From Microvirga splendida (lineage in GTDB: Bacteria > Pseudomonadota > Alphaproteobacteria > Rhizobiales > Beijerinckiaceae): a stretch of 64,000 nt of DNA. Positions within the stretch are counted from its first letter, which is position 1, and each line of letters begins with the position of its first letter. The stretch covers positions 26,569 through 90,568 of the forward strand of contig NZ_JAELXT010000020.1 of NCBI RefSeq assembly GCF_016427565.1. The letters are read 5' to 3'. Shown here in pieces: positions 1-9,014 of the stretch. A program made the position numbers and the translations under genes. The notes below the pieces were generated by a model. That model worked only from the letters and a program-made list of their open reading frames with translations, made no database searches and was not told the DNA's origin.

Positions 1-526
1 CGAGATTGTATTCCACCGAATGGCCGTTGGTGGTCTTCCAGGGGCCGGACCGGAACATTCCCCAGAGGACGGCGCGAATGCCGGTTTCCGCGTATTCGTC
101 GGCCCAGGTGTCACGGGGCCTGCCGAGATCGCAGATGGTCGTGACGCCGCTCTTCAGGAGTTCGGATGCCGCCACGCGAAGCGCCGGGCGCGTATATTCC
201 GGTCCGATCTGGAACACCGGCATGAATTCGTAGAGCGAACTCTGGCCGAGGCGCGGACTCCCTAGTTCTTCCAGCATGCCCTTCCATCCCGGCTCATGGC
301 CGGGATGGCTGTGGATGTCCACGAAGCCCGGGATGATCATCATCCTGCTGGCATCGACCTCCTCGTCTGCTGCGCCGGAATAGCCGCTCCCGACATGGAC
401 GATGTCGGCACCCCGGATCACGAAATCTGCGTTGCGAAGATAGACGTGGGATTTGGCCGCCTTATCCCAGGCGACGATCCAGTCGCAGTTCCGGAAAAGG
501 GTCGTCTTGGCGACGGCATCGGTCAT
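1..526 (-). CDS. Amidohydrolase, N-terminal part (cut by window edge)
   Basis: The start codon is at 524-526 and the gene runs off the left edge, so about 175 residues are visible. They begin MTDAVAKTT and carry the metal-binding HSH motif in the context GFVDIHSHPGHE at about residues 70-80. This is the first metal site of the AtzA/TrzA-type amidohydrolases, which hydrolyse C-N bonds of heterocycles. The N-terminus aligns with the amidohydrolase at 1256-2704 (both MTD then a VAWD segment), so the two are paralogs. It lies 50 bp downstream of the racemase gene on the same strand, probably in one operon. The substrate is unknown; the hydantoinase and racemase neighbours suggest a cyclic amide or ureide. 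Confidence 0.85.
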   Translation of the reverse strand, partial: MTDAVAKTTLFRNCDWIVAWDKAAKSHVYLRNADFVIRGADIVHVGSGYSGAADEEVDASRMMIIPGFVDIHSHPGHEPGWKGMLEELGSPRLGQSSLYEFMPVFQIGPEYTRPALRVAASELLKSGVTTICDLGRPRDTWADEYAETGIRAVLWGMFRSGPWKTTNGHSVEYNL

Positions 527-576
527 TTCAAGCTCCGTGGGAGATGAGAGAGGGCATCGGAAGGGTGCGAATGCAG

Positions 577-1248
577 TCAGGGTGTGAAAGCCTGCGAGAG
601 ACGGACATGGCCGACCGCCATGGCGACAGCTGCCTGGGTCGGCTCCACGATGGGGACCCCGACGGCTTCCTCCAGGGCCGCGCGATAGCGAGCCATGCCG
701 GCACAGCCCATCACAAGGACATCGGCTCCATGGGCGGACTTCAGCGTGCGGCCGACCTCAATCATGCGGCTCAAGGTCTTTTGCTCGTCGGAGAGCTCGG
801 CAACGCCGAGACCGATGGGGAGATCGGCCGCGAAGCGATCCATGACTCCCATGGCGCCGAAATAGCGGAGATGCCTTGGAACAGAGGTCGGCAGGATGGC
901 GATGACGCCGAACCGTTGTCCGAGCGTGAGTGCCGTGAGCACGCCGCACTCGGCGATCCCGAAGACGCGACGGCGGCTCTGCTCGCGCAAGGCGTGGAGG
1001 CCCGGATCCGAGAAGCATGCGATGACGAAGGCGCCGGCGCTCTCCTCCAGCTCGGATGCCTTGCGCAGCATGGGCATGATGACGCCGTCCACATCCCGCT
1101 GCGACTGGATTCCGGGCGGTCCCTCGGTCAGCGAGAGGCAGACGATGCCCGGTCCGTCGACGCTTCTCAGGGGCGCTACGGCTGCATCGATTGCTGCTGT
1201 AACCGTCTGAGATGAATTCGGGTTGATGACATAGACCGAGGAATTCAT
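577..1248 (-). CDS. Asp/Glu/hydantoin racemase family protein
   Basis: The 223-residue protein opens with VYVINPNSS, the characteristic N-terminus of the hydantoin/aspartate racemase family. It has the two expected catalytic cysteines, Cys78 (VIACFSDPG) and Cys182 (VMGCAGMARY), each acting from one side of the substrate carbon. The frame is open upstream to 1359, but the ATG at 1246-1248 gives the family N-terminus and sits 7 bp after the upstream amidohydrolase stop, so I use it. The gene lies between two paralogous amidohydrolases and downstream of a hydantoinase. The setting fits racemisation of 5-substituted hydantoins or of allantoin-like compounds. The exact substrate is inference. Confidence 0.87.
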   Translation of the reverse strand: MNSSVYVINPNSSQTVTAAIDAAVAPLRSVDGPGIVCLSLTEGPPGIQSQRDVDGVIMPMLRKASELEESAGAFVIACFSDPGLHALREQSRRRVFGIAECGVLTALTLGQRFGVIAILPTSVPRHLRYFGAMGVMDRFAADLPIGLGVAELSDEQKTLSRMIEVGRTLKSAHGADVLVMGCAGMARYRAALEEAVGVPIVEPTQAAVAMAVGHVRLSQAFTP

Positions 1249-1255
1249 GGTTATC

Positions 1256-2704
1256 TCACTCTCGGGCCGCGATGGGCAATGAGTACGGCGCCAGGACAGA
1301 CAGGGAGCGGCCCTGCGGGTCGTCCCGCTCCGCCCGCCGGGAGGCGCGCCTCTGCGCATCCTGCAGTTCCCGAACCGCGCCCTCGTAATCCAGGTTCGCG
1401 ACCCTGCGATCCTTCACGACAGCCTGACCGTCCACGTAGACATCGCGAACGGCGCGCTCTGCGGCACAGTGGATCAAGTTGCGCAGCGGATCGTGAATCG
1501 GCTGCATGGCCGGATGGCTCAGGTCGACCAGCGACAGGTCCGCCTTGGCGCCGGGCGCAAGACGTCCGATGTCGCTGCGGCCGAGAGCCCTGGCCCCGCC
1601 GGTCGTCGCGGCGGAGAACAGGTTACCGGTATCCAGATCGAAGACGCTGCGCCCTGCAACGCGCGAGCAGATCAGCGCCTCGCGCATTTCTTCCAGCATG
1701 TTGAAGGGATAGCTGTCGGTGCCGATGCCGACATTGACGCCCGCGCGCTGATAGGAGCCGAGGCTTTCCAACGTCATGCCGCTGCGCGCGAAGGTGACGG
1801 GGCAATGGGCCACCGAGGTGCCGCTTCGGGCGAGACGGGCGAGGTCGTCGCGGCTGCGCTGCCGGGTCCAGGAATGATGATCGAGGAAGATGCAATGTCC
1901 GAGGATCAGGTCGGGCCCAAGCACGCCGAGGCGTTCCAGCATGGCGGGCGCCGTCTCTCCCGTCCGCCGAAGCAGTTCCTCGTGCTCGGCCATGGTCTGC
2001 GCCGCATGGATGGTGATCCAAACCCCGCGGCGGCGTGCCTCGGCCACCGCATCGGTAATCAGCTCCTCCGAGCAGGTCTCGATCTGCGACGGTGCAATCA
2101 CGCCATCGATGCGGCCGCTGGGATGAGCACGCGCTTCGTCGACGAAGGCGAGCGCTTCCGCATAGCGCTCCCGTCCTCGCGCCTCGTTCCATTCGAAGTC
2201 CAGGCGATGGCTGCCGGCCATGCGCCACTGCGCTTCGCGGAAGCCGGGGGCGAGATAAGCCCGCAATCCGCTTTCGACCGCCAGGGTGAGCCATTGCGCA
2301 TGCGGCGATGCAATGTCGAGATGCGTGGTGACGCCGCTGCGCATCAGGTCGCCCAGCATGATCGTCTGACAGGCGGCCTTGGCATCGTCATCAGAATCGA
2401 TCAGGGCGGAGTACTCATACAGGGCATTGCCCCAGAGCGCTGCGGTGCCGACATCCTCAAACAGACCCTTGGCGATGGGCTCATCGCCGGAATGGCAATG
2501 AACGTTCACGAGGCCGGGCATGACCATGATGGAGGCGCCGGCGATCTCCTCATCGGCGTGGTCGTGATAGGCAGGACCCACATACAGGATCCCCGTCCTG
2601 GAGAAGGCCACGTCGGCATCCTGCATGTAGACGTGCCGCGAGGCGCTTTCGTCCCAGGCCACCACCCAGGCAGCCTTTCGAACAACCGTTACCGTGTCAG
2701 TCAT
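1256..2704 (-). CDS. Amidohydrolase (AtzA/TrzA-like), complete paralog
   Basis: This 482-residue cytoplasmic enzyme has the full amidohydrolase metal set: HCH (GLVNVHCHSGDE) at about residues 69-71, a His in WITIHAAQT, a His in LILGHCIFLDHH, and the Asp in VGIGTDSYP. The C-terminal GRLAPGAKADLSLVDL segment is typical of the ATZ/TRZ branch (guanine deaminase, chlorohydrolase and relatives). A GTG lies four codons upstream at 2716, but the ATG at 2704 aligns with the start of the partial paralog at the left edge. The stop is 7 bp before the racemase start, so they are probably co-transcribed. It could deaminate or ring-open a purine- or pyrimidine-derived heterocycle. Confidence 0.88.
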   Translation of the reverse strand: MTDTVTVVRKAAWVVAWDESASRHVYMQDADVAFSRTGILYVGPAYHDHADEEIAGASIMVMPGLVNVHCHSGDEPIAKGLFEDVGTAALWGNALYEYSALIDSDDDAKAACQTIMLGDLMRSGVTTHLDIASPHAQWLTLAVESGLRAYLAPGFREAQWRMAGSHRLDFEWNEARGRERYAEALAFVDEARAHPSGRIDGVIAPSQIETCSEELITDAVAEARRRGVWITIHAAQTMAEHEELLRRTGETAPAMLERLGVLGPDLILGHCIFLDHHSWTRQRSRDDLARLARSGTSVAHCPVTFARSGMTLESLGSYQRAGVNVGIGTDSYPFNMLEEMREALICSRVAGRSVFDLDTGNLFSAATTGGARALGRSDIGRLAPGAKADLSLVDLSHPAMQPIHDPLRNLIHCAAERAVRDVYVDGQAVVKDRRVANLDYEGAVRELQDAQRRASRRAERDDPQGRSLSVLAPYSLPIAARE

Positions 2705-2773
2705 GTTTTCGGGCACCGATGCAGAGGGATGAATGTTGATGGGCCGGAAGGCCGCTTGGTCTCGACGGGGGGA

Positions 2774-4231
2774 TCACAGAAGCTGAGCCCCGAAATTGGT
2801 GTCCGGGTCGAACTCCGGGCTCAGGCGTCCGGTCGGACGCATCGAAGCGGCAGGTTCGCGCAATTGCAGCTGGCCCGATCCAGGAGCAGCCTGAAGCGTT
2901 CCGTCGGCGATGATCACCTCACCCCGGCGCAGAACGGTCTCCGGCCAGCCCCGCAGGGAGCGACCGGCGAAGGGGTTGTAGCCGACATTGTCGTGCAGCC
3001 CGTCATCCGTGAGCACGACCTCCCGATCCGGGTTCCAGATTGCGATATCGGCATCGGCTCCGACGGCAATGGCGCCCTTGCGGGGATGCAGGCCGTAGAT
3101 CTTCGCCGGGGCCGTTGCCGTCAGCTCGACGAACTTTTCCAGGCTCGACCTGCCCTGGCTCACCATGGCGTCGAACAGGAGCGGCAGGCGCATCTCGAGG
3201 CCGGGAAGGCCGTTGGCGATCTGCTTGAAGTCCGGGTTGGAGCCGGCGGAAAGCTTGCCGGTCTCATCGAACCTGTAGGGCGCATGGTCGGAGGAAACGA
3301 CCTGAAGATCGCCGAGTTCGAGCGCGCGCCACAATGCGTTCTGATCGTCCGTCGAGCGGGGAGGAGGGCTGCACATCCATTTGGCCCCCTCGACCCCCGG
3401 CCGGTCCAGGTCCTGCGCCGTCAGGAACAGGTATTGCGGGCAGGTTTCGGCAAACACCTTGATGCCTTCGCCACGGGCGCGCCGGATAACGGCAGCGCCT
3501 TCGGCGGTGGAAACATGGAACAGCATGATAGGCTGATCCAGCAGCTGGGAGAAACGAATGAGACGCTCGAAGGCCTCGATCTCGCACACCCGCGGATGGC
3601 TCACGCCGTGGAACTTGGGCTCGACATAGCCGCGGGACACGAGCCTGTCGGCCATCCATTTGATCATCCCGTGATTCTCGGCATGGGCGCAGACCAGGGC
3701 TCCATGCCGGCGAGCCACCATCATCACGTCCAGAACCTGCTCGTCGAGAAGGCGAACGCGATCGTAGGTCATGAAGATCTTGATCGACCGGTGGCCGCTC
3801 TCGATCAATGCCGGCAGGTCGCGCTCCAGTGTTTCCGGCGTCGGATCGGAAATCCAGAGATGGAAGGCGTAGTCGGTCACCGCGCCCGCCGCAGCAAGGC
3901 GCGCGTAGTTCTCGACCACGGTGCGCAGGCTGTCGCCGCGATGCTGCGCCGCGAAGGAGATAACCGTGGTCGTGCCCCCAAAGGCGGCAGAACGGGTTGC
4001 CGTCTCGAAGGTGTCGGCATTCATCAGCCCGCCGCCCGAAAGCTGCTGAATGTGGCAATGCGCATCCACACCGCCAGGGAGGACGAACCGACCCGTGGCG
4101 TCGATCGTACGCCGACCGAGAGGAAGATTTCGGCCGAGCGCAACAATCTGTCCATCGCTGACCGCGACATCGGTGGCCGAGACACCCTCGGTCGTCGCGA
4201 TCATTCCGCCTTTGATGACCAGATCGTACAC
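2774..4231 (-). CDS. Dihydropyrimidinase / D-hydantoinase family protein
   Basis: This 485-residue protein has the standard cyclic-amidohydrolase fold signatures. His58 and His60 lie in GGVDAHCH. Lys151 (SIKIFMTYD) is the lysine that is carboxylated to bridge two metals. His183 (CAHAEN), His239 (FHVSTAEG) and Asp315 (SSDHAPY) complete the site. The family opens cyclic ureides such as dihydropyrimidines, hydantoins or allantoin in the cytoplasm. The start is GTG at 4229-4231. It is the promoter-proximal gene of the minus-strand cluster, 69 bp ahead of the amidohydrolase. Specificity among hydantoinase, dihydropyrimidinase and allantoinase cannot be settled by reading. Confidence 0.9.
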   Translation of the reverse strand: MYDLVIKGGMIATTEGVSATDVAVSDGQIVALGRNLPLGRRTIDATGRFVLPGGVDAHCHIQQLSGGGLMNADTFETATRSAAFGGTTTVISFAAQHRGDSLRTVVENYARLAAAGAVTDYAFHLWISDPTPETLERDLPALIESGHRSIKIFMTYDRVRLLDEQVLDVMMVARRHGALVCAHAENHGMIKWMADRLVSRGYVEPKFHGVSHPRVCEIEAFERLIRFSQLLDQPIMLFHVSTAEGAAVIRRARGEGIKVFAETCPQYLFLTAQDLDRPGVEGAKWMCSPPPRSTDDQNALWRALELGDLQVVSSDHAPYRFDETGKLSAGSNPDFKQIANGLPGLEMRLPLLFDAMVSQGRSSLEKFVELTATAPAKIYGLHPRKGAIAVGADADIAIWNPDREVVLTDDGLHDNVGYNPFAGRSLRGWPETVLRRGEVIIADGTLQAAPGSGQLQLREPAASMRPTGRLSPEFDPDTNFGAQLL

Positions 4232-5089
4232 GGTCAGTCGCTCCCCGGATCTTGACTGAGCTGTGGTTCAACTTGTGCTCTGCAAGCAATTTAGGCAGAT
4301 GGATTGAAGCTGAGCAAGGGGGCATGAGAACAGGACCTCTTTGCGAAGCCGTCCTTCGCCTTAGGCTCTTATCACCAAGCCGTCTCTGTATGACTCTGTC
4401 AGCTCGAGATCCTATGTACAAAGTTACCATAGGTGCTGGTTGCGCGATCGGATAATACGGCGAAGACAATCGTATTGAAAATACGAGACCGGAGTAGAGC
4501 TGCGTCGATACAGGTTTCTGACGCTTATATCGCGAGCTTCAGGGGCGCACTTCGCCTGCTCCCTCCGCCTTATGATTGGGCTGCTGCGCTCAGCCCCAAT
4601 CTTTTAGCCTCCCTATCAGCAAGAAGCCTAATCTCTCCTCTTAGCACTTAGCAGAGGTGGGTCGAACGTCCGCAATCGTGCAGACAACGGAGGTATACAT
4701 GGTCAGCATTTACTGCTGCCTCTGGACCTCTAGCTCTCAATCAGAGGGAACTGGGTTCAAGCTCCAGCGCGCTCGCCAAATATCAAAGCTTTGCCGGTAT
4801 GGACCTTTGGACAGTTTTCCAGACGTCGCTGCCCGGCCCGAGGTTGCACCCGTTGCTATCCAGGCCAACTTAGCCGCCCGGCTCGCCGAGCATCTCCGAT
4901 CCTCAGGTCTTGCGATCTCCAGGTCTTGCGATCTCCAGGACTTGGCATCAATGCGTGTGGCCACAGGTATAGAGGTGGCGGGCCCCATCGCGGATTTCGG
5001 ATCGTTCAGGAGGTCCATATCCGTCCAGGGCTTTTGTTCTCCTTGGACAAGGGAATGCCTGTTCACGGGCATTCCGCCGGGCGACTGGA
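4232..5089. other. Gene-poor intergenic region, about 860 bp
   Basis: No frame here looks like a real gene; short open frames are low-complexity or overlap on both strands without ribosome sites. Composition is visibly less GC-rich than the flanks, especially 4250-4780. The promoter of the minus-strand catabolic operon should lie just right of 4231. The only internal structure I can point to is a short tandem repeat at 4905-4936. Confidence 0.5.
4905..4936. repeat. 16-bp direct tandem repeat, two copies
   Basis: The 16-base unit AGGTCTTGCGATCTCC occurs at 4905-4920 and again immediately at 4921-4936. A decayed third start (AGGACTTGG) follows. It is noncoding and has no recognised function. 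Confidence 0.8.
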
Positions 5090-5374
5090 TCAGTCACCCA
5101 GCGGCTCGACCGTCCCGGTGACGTCCCCGGGAGGTCCGGACGGCACCCCCATGTCGAGGGCAGGGCCGGACGGGTTCGCGGGATCCTCTCCGCTCGTGAT
5201 GATGCCCGGTGCGTCATACGGGTTGTCGAGGTTGTCGTAGCGCTTACCGATATTCCAGCGCTCCTTCTCGTAAAGTCCCTCATCCTCGGCAATCACATCG
5301 GCTCGCACCGGGGTGAGGGTTGCGGGAAGAGCCAAAGCCGCTGCGGTGGCCGCAATGATCAGCTTTCGATGCAT
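5090..5374 (-). CDS. Small secreted hypothetical protein
   Basis: This 94-residue protein starts MHRKLIIAATAAALALPATL, a clear Sec signal peptide with probable cleavage after VRA at about residues 24-26. The mature part is acidic and rich in Gly, Pro and Asn, with no recognised domain. The ATG at 5372-5374 is chosen because GGAGG lies 7 bases upstream; an in-frame ATG at 5389 is possible. The gene is divergent from the PAP2 phosphatase gene. Exported small proteins of this kind recur across the 5-15 kb region. Function is unknown. Confidence 0.7.
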   Translation of the reverse strand: MHRKLIIAATAAALALPATLTPVRADVIAEDEGLYEKERWNIGKRYDNLDNPYDAPGIITSGEDPANPSGPALDMGVPSGPPGDVTGTVEPLGD

Positions 5375-5576
5375 GTTCGCCTCCGTCATGCGTCCGGTGC
5401 CGGTGGAAAACCGCCTCACAGGAGCCAACCAGACCGGCAGCGTGCAGTTCATGGACAGGTACGGAGCCGCACCGACTTCGCACTGGGGCAAGGGAGCGAA
5501 ACCTCTCGGTCCCAGGAGGCGTTCGGTCAGGCAGGGCAACCGCTCAGGTCAATTTGTCGAAGAAGGACCATCATTG

Positions 5577-6317
5577 ATGCGCCACATGCATACAGGCTCC
5601 CATACAGGCTCCGTGTTCCGAAGGCTTGGCCGGCTCGAGTGGCCAATCCTGGTGTCGATGCTTGTTCTGGCAGGTGCCGTCTGGGGCTTCGCCGAACTGG
5701 CCGATGCGGTTGTGGAGGGGGACACCCATGCCTTCGACCGCATGGTCCTGCTGGCCCTGCACAGCGAAACCGATCTTGCCGATCCGCTCGGCCCCGAGTG
5801 GCTCGAGGAGATGATGCGCGACTTCACGGCGCTGGGCGGCGTGGGCGTGCTGACGCTGCTCACCGCCGCTGCGGCCGGTTACCTTCTCCTCACCGGCAAA
5901 AGCCGGGCCGCCCTGGCCCTGGTGCTCTCGATCGGAGGCGGCATTCTGCTCAGCAGCCTGGTCAAGACGGGGTTCGACCGTCCGCGGCCGGATCTCGTGT
6001 CCCACGGCTCCTATGTCTATACCGCAAGCTTCCCGAGCGGGCACTCGATGATGGCCGCCGTCGTCTATCTCACGCTCGGTGCCCTGATCGCCCGGGTGCG
6101 GCCGAGCAGGCGCGTCAAAGCGTATGTCCTGTCCATTGCGGTGCTCGTGACCGTTCTGGTGGGGATCAGCCGGGTCTATCTCGGCGTGCACTGGCCGACG
6201 GATGTTCTGGGCGGCTGGGCCACCGGCGCGGCCTGGGCGCTCCTGTGCTGGCTCGGGATGCTCTGGTTTCAGAGGCGCGGGAAGATCGAAAGCGAAGAGC
6301 AGCCATCACGCATATAG
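5577..6317 (+). CDS. PAP2-family membrane phosphatase
   Basis: This 246-residue integral membrane protein carries all three PAP2 signatures in order: KTGFDRPRP, the PSGH motif in SFPSGHSMMAA, and SRVYLGVHWPTD with the catalytic His. These match type-2 phosphatidic acid phosphatases and undecaprenyl-pyrophosphate phosphatases, which dephosphorylate lipid phosphates on the outer face of the inner membrane. Four to six hydrophobic helices are visible, the first at about residues 18-36. The frame is open further upstream, but the ATG at 5577 follows an AAGGA and leads directly into the first membrane segment. A hairpin at 6390-6416 follows the stop. Confidence 0.88.
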   Translation: MRHMHTGSHTGSVFRRLGRLEWPILVSMLVLAGAVWGFAELADAVVEGDTHAFDRMVLLALHSETDLADPLGPEWLEEMMRDFTALGGVGVLTLLTAAAAGYLLLTGKSRAALALVLSIGGGILLSSLVKTGFDRPRPDLVSHGSYVYTASFPSGHSMMAAVVYLTLGALIARVRPSRRVKAYVLSIAVLVTVLVGISRVYLGVHWPTDVLGGWATGAAWALLCWLGMLWFQRRGKIESEEQPSRI

Positions 6318-6389
6318 GCTGATGGCCTTCGAGAAGGTCATCAGCCCGACGCTGCATGTCTAGATGATCCGGCCCGGCCGGGGGAGGGA

Positions 6390-6416
6390 GTACTGGGGGC
6401 GCGAGGCCCCCAGTAC
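6390..6416. terminator. Hairpin between convergent genes
   Basis: A perfect 10-bp stem (GTACTGGGGG at 6390-6399 pairing with 6407-6416) encloses a 7-base loop. It lies between the convergent PAP2 and PRC-barrel genes and could serve both directions. There is no strong T-run, so it is terminator-like only. Confidence 0.5.
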
Positions 6417-6441
6417 GTTCGTTCGTTAGGTGACGGGACGG

Positions 6442-8286
6442 TTACCCGCGCAGGCCGATCTCGACGGTCTCGTTGTCGCCGATCTCGCTGTACTCGCGGT
6501 CGTTGAAGTCCCAGTCCCGCATGGCCTCGACTTCCGCCTCGGTCAGGCCGGCGGCCACGAGACGGTCGCCCATCATGAACACGCGGTTGAGCGGGATCGG
6601 GACCTCCTTTTCGCCGAGGCCAAGGAAGCCGCCATGCTCAAGGATCACGAAGCTCCGGTTGTCGCCCAAACGTCGCACCACGCGCTTGACCTCGCCGATC
6701 TGCTGGCCGCGCAGGCTGTACACGTCCATGTCTTCCAGGTCGCGTATGGCAAACGGACGAACATTGGCGGTTGCGTCGACCGCACCGGTGTCGACTGGAT
6801 CACGGCGTGGTTCGAACGTGTTCGTGTCGACTGCTGCCGTCTGGGTGCCGCCGATGCCCCAGTTGCGGCCGACCCACGGCTGGAAGTCATTGGTGGCAAT
6901 CCGGTCGCGTTCGCCCCAGAGGCCGAACAGGCCGTTGCCGAACTCGTTCTCGGCCAGCCAGCCGGTGCGATCCGCATCCCAGCGCTCATAAAGGCCCCTG
7001 TCCCCCCAGCCGCCGGCAAACTCGTTGCGGTCCAGGATGCCGTCACCGTTGCGATCGAACTCGCCGAACTCGACGTCGTTCAGGCCCGAGCCCCAGGTAT
7101 CCCAAGCCTGGTTGTACTCATCCTCGGTCAGGCGGGAATCGAGGTCGGTGTCCCACACATTGTACAGGCTGCCGTAGAATTCGTTGCGCTCCAGACGCTG
7201 ATTGCGGTTGGCGTCCCAGCCCGTGTAGACGCGATCCACGAACGGGTTGAACTCGTCGCGCGCAATAGCATTGTCGCGATCACGGTCGAACATCGCCACG
7301 TTCATGGCTGCGCTGCCTGCCATGCCGGCGGACCGATTCTGCTGCTGAACGTTGACGTTGGCCTCACCCTGCCGCTCAAAGCGCACATTGGGCTGGCCCT
7401 GCGCCTGGTTGACGACCACCCGCGGCTGAGCGCGCTCATAGCGCACCGTGGGCTGCCCCTCGGCCTGCATCACCTGCACGTTGGGCTCCGAATTGGCTGA
7501 GCGCTGCAGCATGACCTGCGGCTGCGACTCAGCCACCTGCACCTGCGGTTGGCCCGGCTGTACAACCGAGACGTCCGGGCGCTGCATCAGCACGCGCACG
7601 TCAGGCTGCTGCATGGCCACGTTCACGTCGGGCTGCGGCATGCGCACGATGATCTCCGGCTGCGGAATGTCCACCCGCACCGTCGGCTGCGGCTGGCGCA
7701 CGAGGATCTCCGGCTGCGCCTGGTTCACCGTCACCTGCGGCTGCTGCTGGCGCACGATCACCCGCGGATCCGCCGGGTCCACCCGCACCGTCGGCGCCGC
7801 CTGACGCACCACCACGTTGGTGCCATCGTTCTCGGGACGGGCTGCGACGACCGGATCGACGTCATAGCCGACGATGGCCAGGCGGTAATTGTCCTCGAGT
7901 TCGCGGTACTGACCGGCGACCTGCCGGTTGTAGGCCTCGAACTGGCTCTGGTTGGCGTTGCCGCTGATCATGAACCGATTGTTGCGGTAGGAAAGACGGT
8001 TGGCGGGCACGAGCACCTGACGGTCGCCGGAGGCCACCACGGCATAGGTCTGGTTGTCACGGCCCTGCACGATGGTGTTGACGCGCCCCATCTCCTGGCC
8101 CGCCTGGGTGTAAAGCGTCTGATTGCGCAGCTGGGACGCCCTCAGCCCCTGCTGGTTCTGCTGCTGGCCCGATTGGGCCTGCTGCATGCGCGGCTGGGCC
8201 TGCTGCTGGTTCTGTTGCTGGGCTGTGGCGGACAGCGGCACCAATGCCGTTGCGCTGAGAAATACCGTAAGTTTTGCGAGTCTCAT
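6442..8286 (-). CDS. Secreted PRC-barrel / EF-hand fusion protein with QPxVxV repeats
   Basis: This 614-residue protein has a signal peptide (residues 1-22), then a Gln-rich stretch (23-47). A PRC-barrel-like domain follows at about 46-108. About a dozen short beta-type repeats of the form QPxVxV or QPEIxV fill about 157-312. EF-hand loops start at residues 334, 358, 379, 411 and 437; the fourth, DRNGDGILDRNE, is canonical for calcium. A second PRC-barrel-like domain with the sequence DMDVYSLRGQQIGEV covers about 515-585. PRC barrels are adaptor domains and EF-hands bind calcium, so a periplasmic or surface scaffold is plausible, but function is inferred. It is convergent with PAP2. Confidence 0.82.
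   Translation of the reverse strand: MRLAKLTVFLSATALVPLSATAQQQNQQQAQPRMQQAQSGQQQNQQGLRASQLRNQTLYTQAGQEMGRVNTIVQGRDNQTYAVVASGDRQVLVPANRLSYRNNRFMISGNANQSQFEAYNRQVAGQYRELEDNYRLAIVGYDVDPVVAARPENDGTNVVVRQAAPTVRVDPADPRVIVRQQQPQVTVNQAQPEILVRQPQPTVRVDIPQPEIIVRMPQPDVNVAMQQPDVRVLMQRPDVSVVQPGQPQVQVAESQPQVMLQRSANSEPNVQVMQAEGQPTVRYERAQPRVVVNQAQGQPNVRFERQGEANVNVQQQNRSAGMAGSAAMNVAMFDRDRDNAIARDEFNPFVDRVYTGWDANRNQRLERNEFYGSLYNVWDTDLDSRLTEDEYNQAWDTWGSGLNDVEFGEFDRNGDGILDRNEFAGGWGDRGLYERWDADRTGWLAENEFGNGLFGLWGERDRIATNDFQPWVGRNWGIGGTQTAAVDTNTFEPRRDPVDTGAVDATANVRPFAIRDLEDMDVYSLRGQQIGEVKRVVRRLGDNRSFVILEHGGFLGLGEKEVPIPLNRVFMMGDRLVAAGLTEAEVEAMRDWDFNDREYSEIGDNETVEIGLRG
7351..7818 (-). repeat. QPxVxV beta-repeat array inside the PRC-barrel protein
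   Basis: Residues about 157-312 of the 6442-8286 protein are a run of imperfect 9-12 residue units such as QPQVTVNQA, QPEILVRQP, QPTVRVDIP and QPDVNVAMQ. Alternating hydrophobic residues after a QP turn suggest stacked short beta strands. The underlying DNA is correspondingly repetitive. Confidence 0.85.
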
Positions 8287-9014
8287 GTCCTTACATCCTC
8301 TTTCATCTAGACATCTTGGCCTGGAAGCAGTTGCGGATGGGAAGCCACCCAGGTGTCGGCACGCGGGATCTGCGCCGTGGCCAGAGCCAATCCTTCAGAG
8401 AAAGCAAACGAGAGCGCCGGGTTTCTTGTTGGATTATCCGGTCGGTACGCTGCTAGACGAACTCCCGACATGCAGCGGAGTGCGGAGGAGGGGAGGCGCC
8501 GTTTCCGGTCCTGCAGCGTACCATTGGAAGGCTGTTGCAAGAACTTGCGCCCCGACGTGGCGTTTGCGCTTTGTGACAGTGAGGCTACCTGTCGTTGAGG
8601 TCCATCAAAGGACAGCAGATGGCAGGTACAATCCAGCAATTGTTGCCACATGTCGTCACATTCTCCTGACTGGTGAACCCTGTCCGTCCTTGTGGCCGGG
8701 CAGGGTTCTTTCCGTGGGGCGCTCGGCGAGCGTACGAGGCTGCGTGTCGATTGAGCGCTCCTGCAACGGAATGAAAAAGCCCCGCCACAATGCGCAGGTG
8801 GCGGGGCAGTCAAGGAGACAACAAGCATCATCTTCAAGCCTGCGAAGCGGCTCCCGAAGGAGCCATCCACCTGAACACACGGTCAAGAGAGCAGGGGTGG
8901 ACTCGCGCGGCTTACAATAGCAACGGCAGACAGGCGCGAGAGTTTTGTCGCGGGTTATGGTTCTGGTACACTGGCGGACACAGCATGAGCCGCTCCGGTC
9001 AGCCTGCTTTCCTT
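8287..9014. other. Intergenic region of about 730 bp, mostly without recognisable genes
   Basis: Several open frames overlap on both strands here but none has a family signature or a convincing ribosome site. The minus-strand promoter of the PRC-barrel gene must lie in the left part. The right part contains a strong hairpin at 8779-8807. I see nothing else that can be supported. Confidence 0.5.
8779..8807 (-). terminator. Rho-independent terminator on the minus strand
   Basis: A perfect 10-bp GC stem (GCCCCGCCAC at 8779-8788 with 8798-8807) is followed, reading the minus strand, by a run of five T (8774-8778). It lies about 210 bp downstream of the TIGR02588-type gene and would end the three-gene membrane operon, or a short untranslated RNA between them. 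Confidence 0.75.

Noticed and set aside
1469..4255. A 928-codon open frame on the plus strand opposite the catabolic genes
   Set aside because: It is antisense to three amidohydrolase-superfamily genes with complete catalytic motifs; high GC keeps the opposite frame open and the translation has no domain.
4725..4795. A possible tRNA remnant (TGGGTTCAAGCTCCA followed by GCCAAA)
   Set aside because: A T-arm-like segment is present but I could not build a matching acceptor stem or a 7-base anticodon loop; probably chance.
8307..8870. A 187-codon minus-strand frame in the 8.3-9.0 kb gap
   Set aside because: No ribosome site or family motif, overlaps the terminator hairpin at 8779-8807, and plus-strand frames are equally open.
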